Notes: generated from the sequence alone by a model not told the origin. A stretch of DNA of 33,511 nt from DATKKG01 sp964475215 (GCA_964475215.1 CAYYVT010000087.1:1-33511), one strand, 5' to 3'. Positions 15,525-24,256 are shown, counted from the first letter of the stretch. Program-made: numbers and translations.

Positions 15525-15547
15525 GACCCATTCGGATGATCTGGGTC
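15525..15547. repeat. Inverted repeat GACCCA-N11-TGGGTC
   Basis: Six-base arms separated by 11 nt, with a further GACCCA copy at 15491-15496. It could be an operator for either divergent gene, but the arms are short and there is no supporting copy elsewhere. Confidence 0.3.
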
Positions 15548-15773
15548 AGCGTCCTAATCTGCAACATGGCGATTGCTCAGTCTAGCCGTTCCCAGCCAGA
15601 TGCCATCCTCGGGTCGAATGCTCGCAAGTGTCCATGCCTCCAGAGACGTCAACAAGGATAGGTGTGTAGACGAGAGCGGCTGCAACGCGGGGCTCCACTT
15701 TGGAAAGTACTCTCCCAATTCAGTTAGCTCAATATCGGCCGGTAGGTCACATTCCTCATTGCGTCGAGGCCGT

Positions 15774-15789
15774 CCCGAACCTATTCGGG
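15774..15789. promoter_or_regulatory. Inverted repeat CCCGAA-N4-TTCGGG, candidate NarO-type operator
   Basis: Perfect 6-bp arms with a CCTA spacer. The core CGAA-N4-TTCG is the motif I recall being reported in promoters of haloarchaeal denitrification genes controlled by NarO. Here it lies 6 nt before a TATA-like element and 166 nt before narK. An HTH_10 gene, the same family as NarO, ends the operon. Confidence 0.55.
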
Positions 15790-15795
15790 GAGCAC

Positions 15796-15803
15796 TTCAT
15801 AAG
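15796..15803 (+). promoter_or_regulatory. Possible TATA box of the nar operon
   Basis: TTCATAAG lies just downstream of the CGAA-N4-TTCG repeat. Transcription would start near 15825, placing the repeat at about -50 to -35, a normal position for an archaeal activator, and giving a leader of about 130 nt before narK. Confidence 0.35.
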
Positions 15804-15870
15804 AAGCGGCAGCCCGCATGCTCACTCGAGAAGACCGGCTGCAGAATAGTAGAGCTGAAACTTGATTTCC

Positions 15871-15951
15871 ATGAAGCCCTGCTGCATTTTGGGATGGATG
15901 CACCAAGGATGCTTCGTTCTCGTCGGCCTCTCGAGTGTTTGTGTGAAATAG
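15871..15951 (+). CDS. Possible 26-aa cysteine-rich leader peptide upstream of narK
   Basis: The frame begins ATG at 15871 and stops 4 nt before the narK ATG. Its 26 residues include four cysteines (MKPCCILG..., then QGC and SVC) and are mostly hydrophobic. There is no clear ribosome-binding site, and a frame this short can arise by chance. I list it because the stop is placed as in a translationally coupled leader. Confidence 0.15.
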   Translation: MKPCCILGWMHQGCFVLVGLSSVCVK

Positions 15952-15955
15952 TTAG

Positions 15956-17272
15956 ATGAACCCTTCCAAAGTCGAAGATCAGATAGTCAAGGGAAGCCAA
16001 ACCATGGGGCTCGTCGCCGCCACCTTCGGCTTCTTCGTGGGATTCACTGCCGTAGCGCTGATCAGTCCCTTGGGTTCCAATTTCAAGAGCGCCCTGGGGA
16101 TTTCAGCGACGCTGCTTGGCTTCCTGGTCGCCGCCCCGCAACTGACGGGGTCCCTCCTTAGGATTCCCTTCGGCGCATGGGTGGACAAAGGCGGTGGCAA
16201 GAGACCCTTCCTGGTGCTCCTCTCGATTGCCATCGTGGGTCTCGTGGGCATGTCGGCCATACTCCTCGCCTGGTATCCGGGAGGTTTCAGCCAGCAGACC
16301 TTTCCGCTCGTCATGCTGTTTGCCATACTGTGCGGGGCCGGCGTCGCCACATTCTCGGTCGGAGTCCCGCAGACGTCATACTGGTTTCCACAGAAGAGGC
16401 AGGGCTACGCCTTGGGCATCTATGCCGGTCTCGGGAATACCGCCCCTGGGATAGTCACCCTCATCCTCCCATTCGTCCTTGCCTCCCTCGGGATGGCCGG
16501 AATATACGTCGCCTGGCTCGCGCTCGTCGTCGCCGGGACGATCGTCTACGCACTCATCGCCCGCGACGCTCCCTACTTCCAGCTACGAGCCCGTGGCCTC
16601 TCTAGGGAGAGGAGCGTGGAACTGGCGAAGGAAAGTGGTGAGGAGCTCATTCCTTCAGGTCAGTTCGTCGGCGCCCTCAAGGTCTCCGCCAGGAGCTGGA
16701 GGAATTGGGCCCTGGTGGCCCTATACTTCGTCTCCTTCGGAGGATTCCTAGCCCTGACGACGTGGCTCCCGACGTTCTGGCGACTGGGCCAGGGCTTGGA
16801 CCTCAGAAGCGCCGCCGTCCTGACCGCGTTGGGCTTCACCCTGCTGGCTTCCTTCGTGAGGGCGGGGGGCGGGCGTCCGGCCGACAAGTATGGAGGCGAG
16901 AACATCGCCCTAGCTGGCTTCTCACTGGTCTTGGTCGGCGCCCTGCTGATGGTCCTGACCTTCTCCTTCTGGGGTGACGTCGTTGGCGAAGTCGTCCTCG
17001 CCATCGGCATGGGGCTGGGAAACGCTTCGGTCTTCAAGCTCGTCGCGCGATACGTCCCTGAGGCGGTCGGCGGGGCCTCTGGCTGGGTGGGCGGCCTCGG
17101 CGCCTTCGGAGGCTTCGCGATTCCGCCCATCATGGGCTACTTCGTGGACTCCTACGGGAAGACGGGCTACTCGTTAGGCTTCTCCTCCTATCTGGTCTTG
17201 GCAGTCCTCGCCCTTCTGATCACGCTGTCCTTGAGATCTCGACCCCCTGGCAGGAAGGGGGACAGCGCATGA
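15956..17272 (+). CDS. narK: Nitrate/nitrite transporter, NarK family (MFS)
   Basis: A 438-aa major facilitator with about 12 hydrophobic helices. It has the NarK-type arginine in helix 2 (SLLRIPFGAWVDKGGGKRP) and a second one in FVRAGGGRPADKYGG. These correspond to the two nitrate-binding arginines of E. coli NarK. The Gly-rich nitrate signatures are GAGVATFSVGVPQTSYWFP and GMGLGNASVFKLVARYVPE. It moves nitrate in and/or nitrite out across the cytoplasmic membrane. Being first in the operon fits a reductase whose active site is in the cytoplasm. The stop overlaps the narG start as ATGA. Confidence 0.95.
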   Translation: MNPSKVEDQIVKGSQTMGLVAATFGFFVGFTAVALISPLGSNFKSALGISATLLGFLVAAPQLTGSLLRIPFGAWVDKGGGKRPFLVLLSIAIVGLVGMSAILLAWYPGGFSQQTFPLVMLFAILCGAGVATFSVGVPQTSYWFPQKRQGYALGIYAGLGNTAPGIVTLILPFVLASLGMAGIYVAWLALVVAGTIVYALIARDAPYFQLRARGLSRERSVELAKESGEELIPSGQFVGALKVSARSWRNWALVALYFVSFGGFLALTTWLPTFWRLGQGLDLRSAAVLTALGFTLLASFVRAGGGRPADKYGGENIALAGFSLVLVGALLMVLTFSFWGDVVGEVVLAIGMGLGNASVFKLVARYVPEAVGGASGWVGGLGAFGGFAIPPIMGYFVDSYGKTGYSLGFSSYLVLAVLALLITLSLRSRPPGRKGDSA

Positions 17273-20200
17273 CGTGGATCAAGGACGTCTTCGACCCAAA
17301 GGCCCGCAGCTGGGAAGACCTCTACCGGGAGAGATGGCGGCACGACAAGGTGGTCCGTTCGACCCATGGTGTGAACTGCACCGGTGGATGCTCATGGGGA
17401 ATCTACGTCAAGGACGGCGTTGTGACGTGGGAGTTGCAGCAGACCGATTACCCGACCATTGACCCGGAGCTGCCGCCATATGAGCCCAGGGGCTGCGCAA
17501 GAGGCATCTCGTCTTCATGGTACATCTACAGCCCCCTCAGGGTCAAGTACCCCTATGTCCGGGGGGCCCTCCTCGACCTCTGGACGAAGGCCAAGGAGAA
17601 GAGCAAAGATCCCGTCGAGGCATGGGCAGCCATCCAGAAGGACGAAGCAGGGAGACGGCGATATCAGGAGGCGAGAGGAAAGGGAGGCTTTCGGAGGGTG
17701 TCATGGGAGGAGGCCCTAGACTTGGTGGCTGCCTCAACGGTGTACACCGTCAAGGAGCATGGGCCGGACAGGGTGATAGGCTTCACCCCCATCCCAGCCA
17801 TGTCGATGCTGAGCTACGCCGGCGGAGCTAGGTTCCTTCAGCTCCTCGGAGGGGTCACCCTGAGCTTCTACGATTGGTACGCCGATCTGCCTCCCGCGTC
17901 CCCGGAAGTCTGGGGGGAGCAGACGGATGTATGCGAGAGCGCCGACTGGTACAAGGCGGCCTTCATAGCCGCAGTTGGCTCCAACGTCAGCATGACCCGC
18001 ACACCCGACGTGCACTTCCTCGCGGAATCGCGGACGGCCGGGGCGAAGCTGGTGGTCTTTTCACCCGACCTCAGCGAAGTCTCCAAGTACGCCGACTGGT
18101 GGATACCTATCAACGCTGGCCAGGACGCGGCCTTCTGGCTGGCCGTCGACCATGTCATCCTTAACGACTTCCACTTCGGAAGGCAGACTCCGTCCTTTCT
18201 GGATTACCTCAAGAAGTACACGGACTCGCCGTTCCTCGTGGTTCTGGATGAGTCCAAGGATGGTTACACGGCTGGCAGGCTTCTGAGGGCTGGCCAGGTG
18301 GCCCGATACAAAGACGAACAGAACGGCGACTGGAAGCTGTTGGTCTACGACCCCAAGACAAAGTCGCCGGCCATGCCGCAGGGCTCCATAGGCTTCCGTT
18401 GGCAGGAGCGCAAGGGCCTCTGGAACCTGGAGATGAAGGACCCCACCGACGGAAGAGAGATTGAGCCCCTCCTCACCTTCCTGCAGGACAACGATGGGGT
18501 CGCCCAGGTGGAGGTGGCCGACTTCGCGTCCGACCGGCGCCTGAAGAGAGGGGTGCCGTTCAAGTCCGTCAAGCTATCGAACGGCTCGAAGGTTCGGGTG
18601 GCCACCGTCTACGACCTGCTGATGGCCCAGTTCGGCCTGTCCCGGGGGCTCGGTGGAGACTATCCATTGGACTTCGACGATGAATCTCAGCCCTTCACCC
18701 CCGCTTGGCAGGAGCGATACACGGGGATCGGCCGTAAGACGGTCATAGCCTTCGCCAGGGAGTGGGCCGAGACAGCCGAGAGGACCGGCGGCAGGTGCAT
18801 GGTCATCATCGGAGGAGGGGTGAACCAGTGGTACCACACCGACCTCGCGTACAGGGCGATCATCGCCAGCCTGATGCTCTGCGGATGCGTGGGCAAGAGC
18901 GGTGGCGGCCTCGCACACTACGTGGGCCAGGAGAAGGTCGCTCCACTAGCTTCGTGGTCGGCGCTGGCGTTCGCCCAGGACTGGGTCAAGCCGTCTAGGC
19001 TTCAGAACACCCCCTCGTTCCACTATGTCCACGCGGACCAGTGGAAGTACGAGGGCCCCTACTCCGCCTACTACGCCGTCCCCAAGGAGAACGTCGCCGA
19101 GCATTCCATCGATGCCCAGGTCCGCGCCGTCAGAGCTGGTTGGTTGCCGTTCTACCCCCAGTTCGACAGGAGCCCCATCGAGGTCTTTGATGACGCCGAG
19201 AAGGCAGGGGCGAAGACCGACGAACAGAAGGTTAGATGGGTGGCGAACCAGCTCAAGGGGAGGAAGCTCAAGTTCGCGGTCGAGGACCCCGATGCCCCAG
19301 AGAACTGGCCCAGGCTCTGGTTCATCTGGCGCGCGAACGCCCTCCTGGCCAGCGCCAAGGGACATGAATACTTCCTGAAGCACTATCTAGGGACCCATAC
19401 CGGCACGGTGGCCGACGAAGTAGCAGGAGGCTCGACGAAGGAGGTCGCCTGGCGTGGCGAGTCGCCGAGGGGCAAGATCGATCTAGTTGTGGACATGAAC
19501 TTCCGCATGGATACATCCGCGCTCTATTCTGACGTCGTCCTCCCGGCGGCCACATGGTACGAGAAGTGTGACCTTAACACCACCGACCTGCACTCCTACA
19601 TTCATCCCCTCAGCGCCGCGGTCCCTCCCTGTTGGGAGTCCAAGGCGGACTGGGAGATCTTCAAGGCCATAGCCCGGCGGGTAAGCGAGCTGGCGAAGGT
19701 CCACCTCCCATCCCCCGTGAAGGACATCGTCGGTATCCCACTTCAACATGACACCCCCGACGAACTGGCCCAACCGTTCGTAAAGGATTGGACGAAGGGG
19801 GAGTGCGAGCCCATCCCCGGGAAGACCATGCCCAGGTTCGCCGTCGTTGAAAGGGATTATACGAAGCTCTACGACGAGTTCGTCTCCTTCGGGCCGCTGG
19901 CCAGGAAGGACGGCATCGGAGCCCACGGCGTGCACTGGGACATCTCCGACCTCTATGACGATTTAGCCGGAAGGCATCCCTATGCGTTCCCCGACGGCCA
20001 GAAGCTCCCCTCCATAGCGGACCCAGAGGACGCGGCCAACGCCATCCTCTACCTCTCTCCCGAGACCAACGGCGAAGTGGGATATCGGGCCTTCAAGTCG
20101 GAGGAGGCGAAGGTAGGCCTTCCATTGGCGGACCTCTCCGACGAGGGAAGGAAGACGAGCTACACCTACGAACAACTCGTTCAGCAGCCGAGGCGCATAT

Positions 20201-20880
20201 TGAACAGCCCCGTGTGGTCTGGGATAGTCAGTGGAAGGAGGACCTATGCCCCCTTCTCGCTCAACGTCGAGCGGCTCGTCCCCTGGAGGACCTTGACGGG
20301 AAGGCAACAGTCCTACCTAGATCATGACACCTTCATCAGGTTCGGCGAAAAGCTCCCCACGTACAAGCCCAAGCCGGACGCAGCTGCTCTGGGGGAGCTG
20401 GGGAAGAGCGACGTCGGGAAGGGCATAGTCTTGAATTACCTCACCCCTCACGGGAAGTGGCACATCCACTCGACGTTCTACGACAACATTAGGATGCTCA
20501 CCCTGTCTCGGGGAATGGAGCCCCTTTGGCTCGGCGTCAAGGACGCCGACTCGATTGGGGTGAAGGACAACGACTGGGTGGAAGTGTTCAACGACAACGG
20601 GGTGACAGTGACTAGGGCCGTCGTGAGCGCCCGCATCCCTAAGGGATGCTGCTTCCTCTATCATGCCCCCGAAAGGACCATCTCGGTTCCGAAATCCCCC
20701 GCCAGAGGCTATAAGCGGGCCGGCGGGCATAACTCTCCCACAAGGCTGAGGCTGAAGCCAACGCTCATGGCCGGAGGCTACGCCCAGTTCACCTACTCCT
20801 TCAACTACTGGGGGCCGACGGGGGTCAACAGAGATACCTTCGTCATCGTAAGGAGGCTGGAGGGAGGGATAAGGTGGTGA
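17269..20880 (+). CDS. narG: Respiratory nitrate reductase alpha subunit (molybdopterin)
   Basis: A 1203-aa Mo-bisMGD catalytic subunit. The FS0 [4Fe-4S] site is present as H-x3-C-x3-C (STHGVNCTGGC) plus a later Cys in EPRGCARG. The molybdenum-ligand aspartate is in LSFYDWYADLPPASP. Long stretches read like bacterial NarG (WGEQTDVCESADWY, GVNQWYHTDLAYRA). The N-terminus is MTWIKDVFDPKARSWEDLY, then RERWRHDKVVRSTHG; it has no twin-arginine signal peptide. The frame is open upstream into narK but no twin-arginine appears there either. AAGGGGGA lies 6 nt before the ATG. So the enzyme is probably cytoplasmic, held at the membrane by the cytochrome subunit, unlike the Tat-exported archaeal Nar enzymes. 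Confidence 0.97.
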   Translation: MTWIKDVFDPKARSWEDLYRERWRHDKVVRSTHGVNCTGGCSWGIYVKDGVVTWELQQTDYPTIDPELPPYEPRGCARGISSSWYIYSPLRVKYPYVRGALLDLWTKAKEKSKDPVEAWAAIQKDEAGRRRYQEARGKGGFRRVSWEEALDLVAASTVYTVKEHGPDRVIGFTPIPAMSMLSYAGGARFLQLLGGVTLSFYDWYADLPPASPEVWGEQTDVCESADWYKAAFIAAVGSNVSMTRTPDVHFLAESRTAGAKLVVFSPDLSEVSKYADWWIPINAGQDAAFWLAVDHVILNDFHFGRQTPSFLDYLKKYTDSPFLVVLDESKDGYTAGRLLRAGQVARYKDEQNGDWKLLVYDPKTKSPAMPQGSIGFRWQERKGLWNLEMKDPTDGREIEPLLTFLQDNDGVAQVEVADFASDRRLKRGVPFKSVKLSNGSKVRVATVYDLLMAQFGLSRGLGGDYPLDFDDESQPFTPAWQERYTGIGRKTVIAFAREWAETAERTGGRCMVIIGGGVNQWYHTDLAYRAIIASLMLCGCVGKSGGGLAHYVGQEKVAPLASWSALAFAQDWVKPSRLQNTPSFHYVHADQWKYEGPYSAYYAVPKENVAEHSIDAQVRAVRAGWLPFYPQFDRSPIEVFDDAEKAGAKTDEQKVRWVANQLKGRKLKFAVEDPDAPENWPRLWFIWRANALLASAKGHEYFLKHYLGTHTGTVADEVAGGSTKEVAWRGESPRGKIDLVVDMNFRMDTSALYSDVVLPAATWYEKCDLNTTDLHSYIHPLSAAVPPCWESKADWEIFKAIARRVSELAKVHLPSPVKDIVGIPLQHDTPDELAQPFVKDWTKGECEPIPGKTMPRFAVVERDYTKLYDEFVSFGPLARKDGIGAHGVHWDISDLYDDLAGRHPYAFPDGQKLPSIADPEDAANAILYLSPETNGEVGYRAFKSEEAKVGLPLADLSDEGRKTSYTYEQLVQQPRRILNSPVWSGIVSGRRTYAPFSLNVERLVPWRTLTGRQQSYLDHDTFIRFGEKLPTYKPKPDAAALGELGKSDVGKGIVLNYLTPHGKWHIHSTFYDNIRMLTLSRGMEPLWLGVKDADSIGVKDNDWVEVFNDNGVTVTRAVVSARIPKGCCFLYHAPERTISVPKSPARGYKRAGGHNSPTRLRLKPTLMAGGYAQFTYSFNYWGPTGVNRDTFVIVRRLEGGIRW

Positions 20881-20887
20881 CGGGACA

Positions 20888-22354
20888 ATGAACGTCCGCG
20901 CGCAGATTTCCACCGTCTTTCACCTGGACAAATGCATAGGGTGCCACACCTGCAGCGTAGCCTGCAAGAACGTGTGGACGGACAGGCCGGGCGCCGAGTA
21001 CATGTGGTGGAATAACGTTGAGACAAAGCCAGGGACGGGCTACCCGCTTCGATGGGAGGACCAGGGGAAGTACAGGGGCGGATGGGCAGTGAAGGACGGC
21101 AAACTCGTTCCACGCCTCCAAGGTCGGAGGAGTACCATTGGGAACATCTTCTACAACCCCAAGCTCCCCTCCATAGACGACTACTACGAGCCTTGGACTT
21201 ACTCATACGGGGACCTCATCGACGCCCCCGCCGGAGACGACCAGCCCGTAGCGCGCCCCATCTCCGCCATCACTAGAAAGCCAATGGAGATTGAGTACGG
21301 ACCCAACTGGGACGACGACCTCGGCGGTTCGCAGGACTATGCCGTCAAGGACCCCAATCTCGGCTCCCTTACCGAGGAAGAGCGAGTGCAGCTCCTCTCG
21401 ATTGAACGGATGATCTACTTCTATCTACCACGCATCTGCAACCACTGCCTTAACCCTGCCTGCGTGGCCACTTGCCCGGCCGGGGCCATCTACAAGCGCG
21501 GCGAAGACGGAATTGTGCTCGTGAGTCAGGAGAAGTGTCGGGCATGGAGGATGTGTGTCTCTGGCTGCCCCTACAAGAAGGTCTACTACAACTGGATGAC
21601 GGGCAAGTCCGAGAAGTGCATCCTCTGCTACCCCAGGCTGGAGGCAGGGGAGGCCCCCGCCTGCTTCCATTCCTGCGTCGGCCGCATCCGCTATATGGGG
21701 GTGCTTCTCTTCGACGCAGACAGGATTGCGGACGCCGCCAACAGCCCAGAAGAAAAGCTCGTTCAGGCGCAGAGGGACATAATCCTTGACCCGTTCGACG
21801 AATCCGTGAGCAACAAGGCGCGCGTAGATGGAGTTAGCGAGTCGATGGTGGAGGCCGCCCGGGCATCTCCGGTCTACCGCTTCGTCAAGACCTACGGCCT
21901 AGCCCTTCCACTACATCCTGAGTTCCGCGTCCTGCCTACGCTGTTCTATGTACCTCCGCTGCTCCCAGTGATTTCCTCGTCGAACAGTGGTGGAGTCCAG
22001 GACGTGTCCCAAGATGGGAGCCTCACATCCCTAGAAAAGGCGAGGCTCCCCATCAAGTACTTCGCCTCCTTGTTCGCAGCAGGAGACGAATCTGTGATGG
22101 TCGACGTCTACAGGAAGCTGATGGCGGTCAGGCTCTACAGACGGGCCCAGATGACAAAGGGTGACGGCTCCGAAGCCACACTCGCCCTGAAGGCCGCCTC
22201 TATGACTCCTTCGCAGGCCGATGAAATCTACCGGCTCTCCACCCTCTCGACCGTAAAGGAGCGGTTTGTGATACCCGCCATGGCGGCAGGGGGGTCCGGC
22301 AAGGGTAAAGCCCCTCTCGACGCAGAACGCGTCTGGAAGCCCAGGAGGCGTTGA
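20888..22354 (+). CDS. narH: Respiratory nitrate reductase beta subunit (Fe-S)
   Basis: A 488-aa electron-transfer subunit. It starts MNVRAQISTVFHLDKCIGC, near-identical in pattern to bacterial NarH. Four cysteine clusters are visible: CIGCHTCSVACKN; CNHCLNPACVATCP; CRAWRMCVSGCPYKK, where the tryptophan marks the [3Fe-4S] cluster; and CILCYP with CFHSC. It carries electrons from the cytochrome b haems to NarG. The insertion around residues 40-165 and the C-terminal half match NarH rather than a generic ferredoxin. It starts 7 nt after narG, with GGTGGTGA upstream of the ATG. Confidence 0.97.
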   Translation: MNVRAQISTVFHLDKCIGCHTCSVACKNVWTDRPGAEYMWWNNVETKPGTGYPLRWEDQGKYRGGWAVKDGKLVPRLQGRRSTIGNIFYNPKLPSIDDYYEPWTYSYGDLIDAPAGDDQPVARPISAITRKPMEIEYGPNWDDDLGGSQDYAVKDPNLGSLTEEERVQLLSIERMIYFYLPRICNHCLNPACVATCPAGAIYKRGEDGIVLVSQEKCRAWRMCVSGCPYKKVYYNWMTGKSEKCILCYPRLEAGEAPACFHSCVGRIRYMGVLLFDADRIADAANSPEEKLVQAQRDIILDPFDESVSNKARVDGVSESMVEAARASPVYRFVKTYGLALPLHPEFRVLPTLFYVPPLLPVISSSNSGGVQDVSQDGSLTSLEKARLPIKYFASLFAAGDESVMVDVYRKLMAVRLYRRAQMTKGDGSEATLALKAASMTPSQADEIYRLSTLSTVKERFVIPAMAAGGSGKGKAPLDAERVWKPRRR

Positions 22355-22361
22355 GCAAGAA

Positions 22362-22910
22362 TTGAACACAAAGTGTCGTGCATACGGGGATGCTCTGATG
22401 GAGTTCGCCGAAGTCCTCAGCTACCCATCTTCGGAGACGTCGAAGCATGCCGCAAACTGCTCATCGTTACTGGGAGACAGCGAGGCCTCCTACTTGATGA
22501 ATTCGTTCTCCTCCTACCTCGGCAGCCACTCCCTAGGGAGGGTCAGCGAACTGTACACGAGGACCTTTGACCTGCAGCCGTCCTGCTCTCCATACGTAGG
22601 AGATCACCTATTCGGCGATGGCTATAGGCGTGGGGAGTTCCTCGTGCGGCTCAAGGAACGATGCGCCGAGTGCGGGATCGACTTCGGAAACGAGCTCCCC
22701 GATCACATCTCCGTGATCCTTCGCCTCCTCGCCCATGTTGAGGGGACCGAGGCGGCAGATCTGATTGACCTCTGCCTCTCGCCGGCCCTTGGCAGGATGT
22801 TGGGGTCGTTGAATGACGACAAGAACCCCTACTCCTGGGCCCTCCAGGCGCTCTCTCGCACCGTCAGGCCTCCCCAGATCGCTTCCCCCTTGAAGCAGGA
22901 GATGAGCTAA
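22362..22910 (+). CDS. narJ: Nitrate reductase assembly chaperone (TorD/DmsD/NarJ family)
   Basis: The 182-aa helical protein carries the family core LYTRTFDLQPSCSPYVGDHL followed by YRRGEFLVRLKERCAECGID and ELPDHISVILRLLAHV. NarJ binds immature NarG and permits insertion of the molybdenum cofactor. Its position between narH and the cytochrome gene is the standard narGHJI order. The start is uncertain: TTG at 22362 lies 13 nt after AGGAGG, a long spacing, and ATG at 22398 is an alternative. It stops directly before the next gene's TTG. Confidence 0.87.
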   Translation: MNTKCRAYGDALMEFAEVLSYPSSETSKHAANCSSLLGDSEASYLMNSFSSYLGSHSLGRVSELYTRTFDLQPSCSPYVGDHLFGDGYRRGEFLVRLKERCAECGIDFGNELPDHISVILRLLAHVEGTEAADLIDLCLSPALGRMLGSLNDDKNPYSWALQALSRTVRPPQIASPLKQEMS

Positions 22911-24224
22911 TTGCCGGCCATATGGGACGTCATCCTGCTGGCGCTGCTCCCCTACGTGGCGATCGGCCTGGCCATCGTCCTTAGCTTGTATCGTTACCTC
23001 ACGGATGGGTTCTCCGTCTCGAGCCTATCGTCGGAGCTGTTGGACCGCCGCCAGCTCTCCTGGGGCTCCATACCGTGGCATTATGGGATAATATCAATCC
23101 TCGCCGTCCACATCATCGCGGCAGCTTTGCCATCGTTCTGGAGCGCACTCGCGGCAAATGCGTTGAGGCTGTATGTTATGGAGGTCACGGGCTGGGGGGT
23201 CGCAATTTTCCTGGCCATAGGCTTGGCTGTGCTCATCGCGCGCCGGATCGGCAGCTCCAGGTTGCATGCCGTCACCTCGGTGACCGACTGGATCCTGCTG
23301 GCGAGCTTGATGATTCAAGTCGTCCTAGGCCTCTACATATCGGTGACACTCCGCTGGGGAGACATTTGGTACGTGCAGATAGTCGTACCCTGGCTACAAT
23401 CCCTCGTGACCTTCAACCCTCAGATACTGATCGTCTCCTCGCTGCCATTGGTGGTCAAGCTGCACATACTGAACGCACTGATCCTCGTGATGCTCATCCC
23501 CTTCACGCGCCTCATCCACATGTTCACCATACCTTTCGGATACCTAAGGCGCCCCTACCAGCTCTACGTCTGGAGGCGGCCTTCGCTTACGGCTGCGGAA
23601 AAGGTCGAACCCGCCGCAGGGGCAGGGGGCAGAAGAGGGTTCCTGAGGCTTCTGGGCCTAGCTGCCGTCGCGGCCATCACCTCGCTCGTGGGCCTTAACT
23701 ACTACAACAGCTCGAAGCCCCGGACAGCGCCTTCGAGCGGAGGCGGGACGAGCACAACGACCGCCACGCTGGCGTTCCCGCGCACCAAGGTGACGAATGT
23801 GGCGAGCCTAGTAGCGGGGCAGTCCATAGTCTTCAACTATCCGTTGACCGATGAGCCGAACATACTAGTGAAGGTCGGCCAGAAGATGGAGGGAGGGGTA
23901 GGCCCTGACGGCGACATCGTAGCCTTCAGCAGAGTCTGCCAACATCTGGGCTGCCTGATAGGGTTTCAGGCGGCCGGGTCGGCCCCTCCTTGCAACTCTT
24001 CATACGTGCCGCAGAGCCCAGTCGGCTACTGTTGTTGCCATAACAGCATCTACGACTTCGCTAACGGAGGGAAGGTGCTATCGGGACCTGCCCCGCTTCC
24101 CGTCCCCGAGGTGCAACTGGAAGTCGATTCGTCCAACGACATCTACGCCGTAGGCATGGGGCCCCCGACAATCTATGGGCACAACACCGGCTCAAGTGAC
24201 GTCTCGGCTGACCTACAGGGCTAG
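22911..24224 (+). CDS. narI: Nitrate reductase cytochrome b subunit fused to a Rieske 2Fe-2S domain
   Basis: A single 437-aa frame. Residues 1 to about 225 are a NarI-type cytochrome b with five hydrophobic helices. Four haem-ligand histidines match E. coli NarI: PWHYGI and LAVHII, then KLHILN and RLIHMF. LLDRRQLSW and VTSVTDWILLASLMIQ are also NarI-like. Next comes a cytoplasmic-side twin-arginine motif, RRGFLRLLG, with a sixth hydrophobic segment. After a Ser/Thr-rich linker comes a Rieske domain with box 1 CQHLGC and box 2 CCCHNS, so all four cluster ligands and the disulfide pair are present. Five helices leave the C-terminus inside, and the Tat anchor would then place the Rieske domain outside. 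Start TTG at 22911, with GGAG 9 nt upstream, directly after the narJ stop. Confidence 0.93.
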   Translation: MPAIWDVILLALLPYVAIGLAIVLSLYRYLTDGFSVSSLSSELLDRRQLSWGSIPWHYGIISILAVHIIAAALPSFWSALAANALRLYVMEVTGWGVAIFLAIGLAVLIARRIGSSRLHAVTSVTDWILLASLMIQVVLGLYISVTLRWGDIWYVQIVVPWLQSLVTFNPQILIVSSLPLVVKLHILNALILVMLIPFTRLIHMFTIPFGYLRRPYQLYVWRRPSLTAAEKVEPAAGAGGRRGFLRLLGLAAVAAITSLVGLNYYNSSKPRTAPSSGGGTSTTTATLAFPRTKVTNVASLVAGQSIVFNYPLTDEPNILVKVGQKMEGGVGPDGDIVAFSRVCQHLGCLIGFQAAGSAPPCNSSYVPQSPVGYCCCHNSIYDFANGGKVLSGPAPLPVPEVQLEVDSSNDIYAVGMGPPTIYGHNTGSSDVSADLQG

Positions 24225-24256
24225 GCCAGAAGACATATGCACCGCTGCGCTAAACA

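Larger units (their letters stand above)
15416..15955. other. 540-bp divergent region upstream of the nar operon
   Basis: No convincing long gene. It holds three GACCCA/TGGGTC copies (15491-15496, 15525-15530, and inverted at 15542-15547), the CGAA-N4-TTCG element at 15774-15789 and a possible TATA box at 15796-15803. A very short cysteine-rich frame lies at 15871-15951. A 128-codon plus-strand frame starting with TTG at 15573 has no recognisable domain and atypical codon use, so I do not call it. Confidence 0.5.

Noticed and set aside
15573..15959. 128-codon plus-strand frame upstream of narK
   Set aside because: TTG start without ribosome site, no recognisable domain, atypical codon use, and it covers the probable nar promoter and operator.
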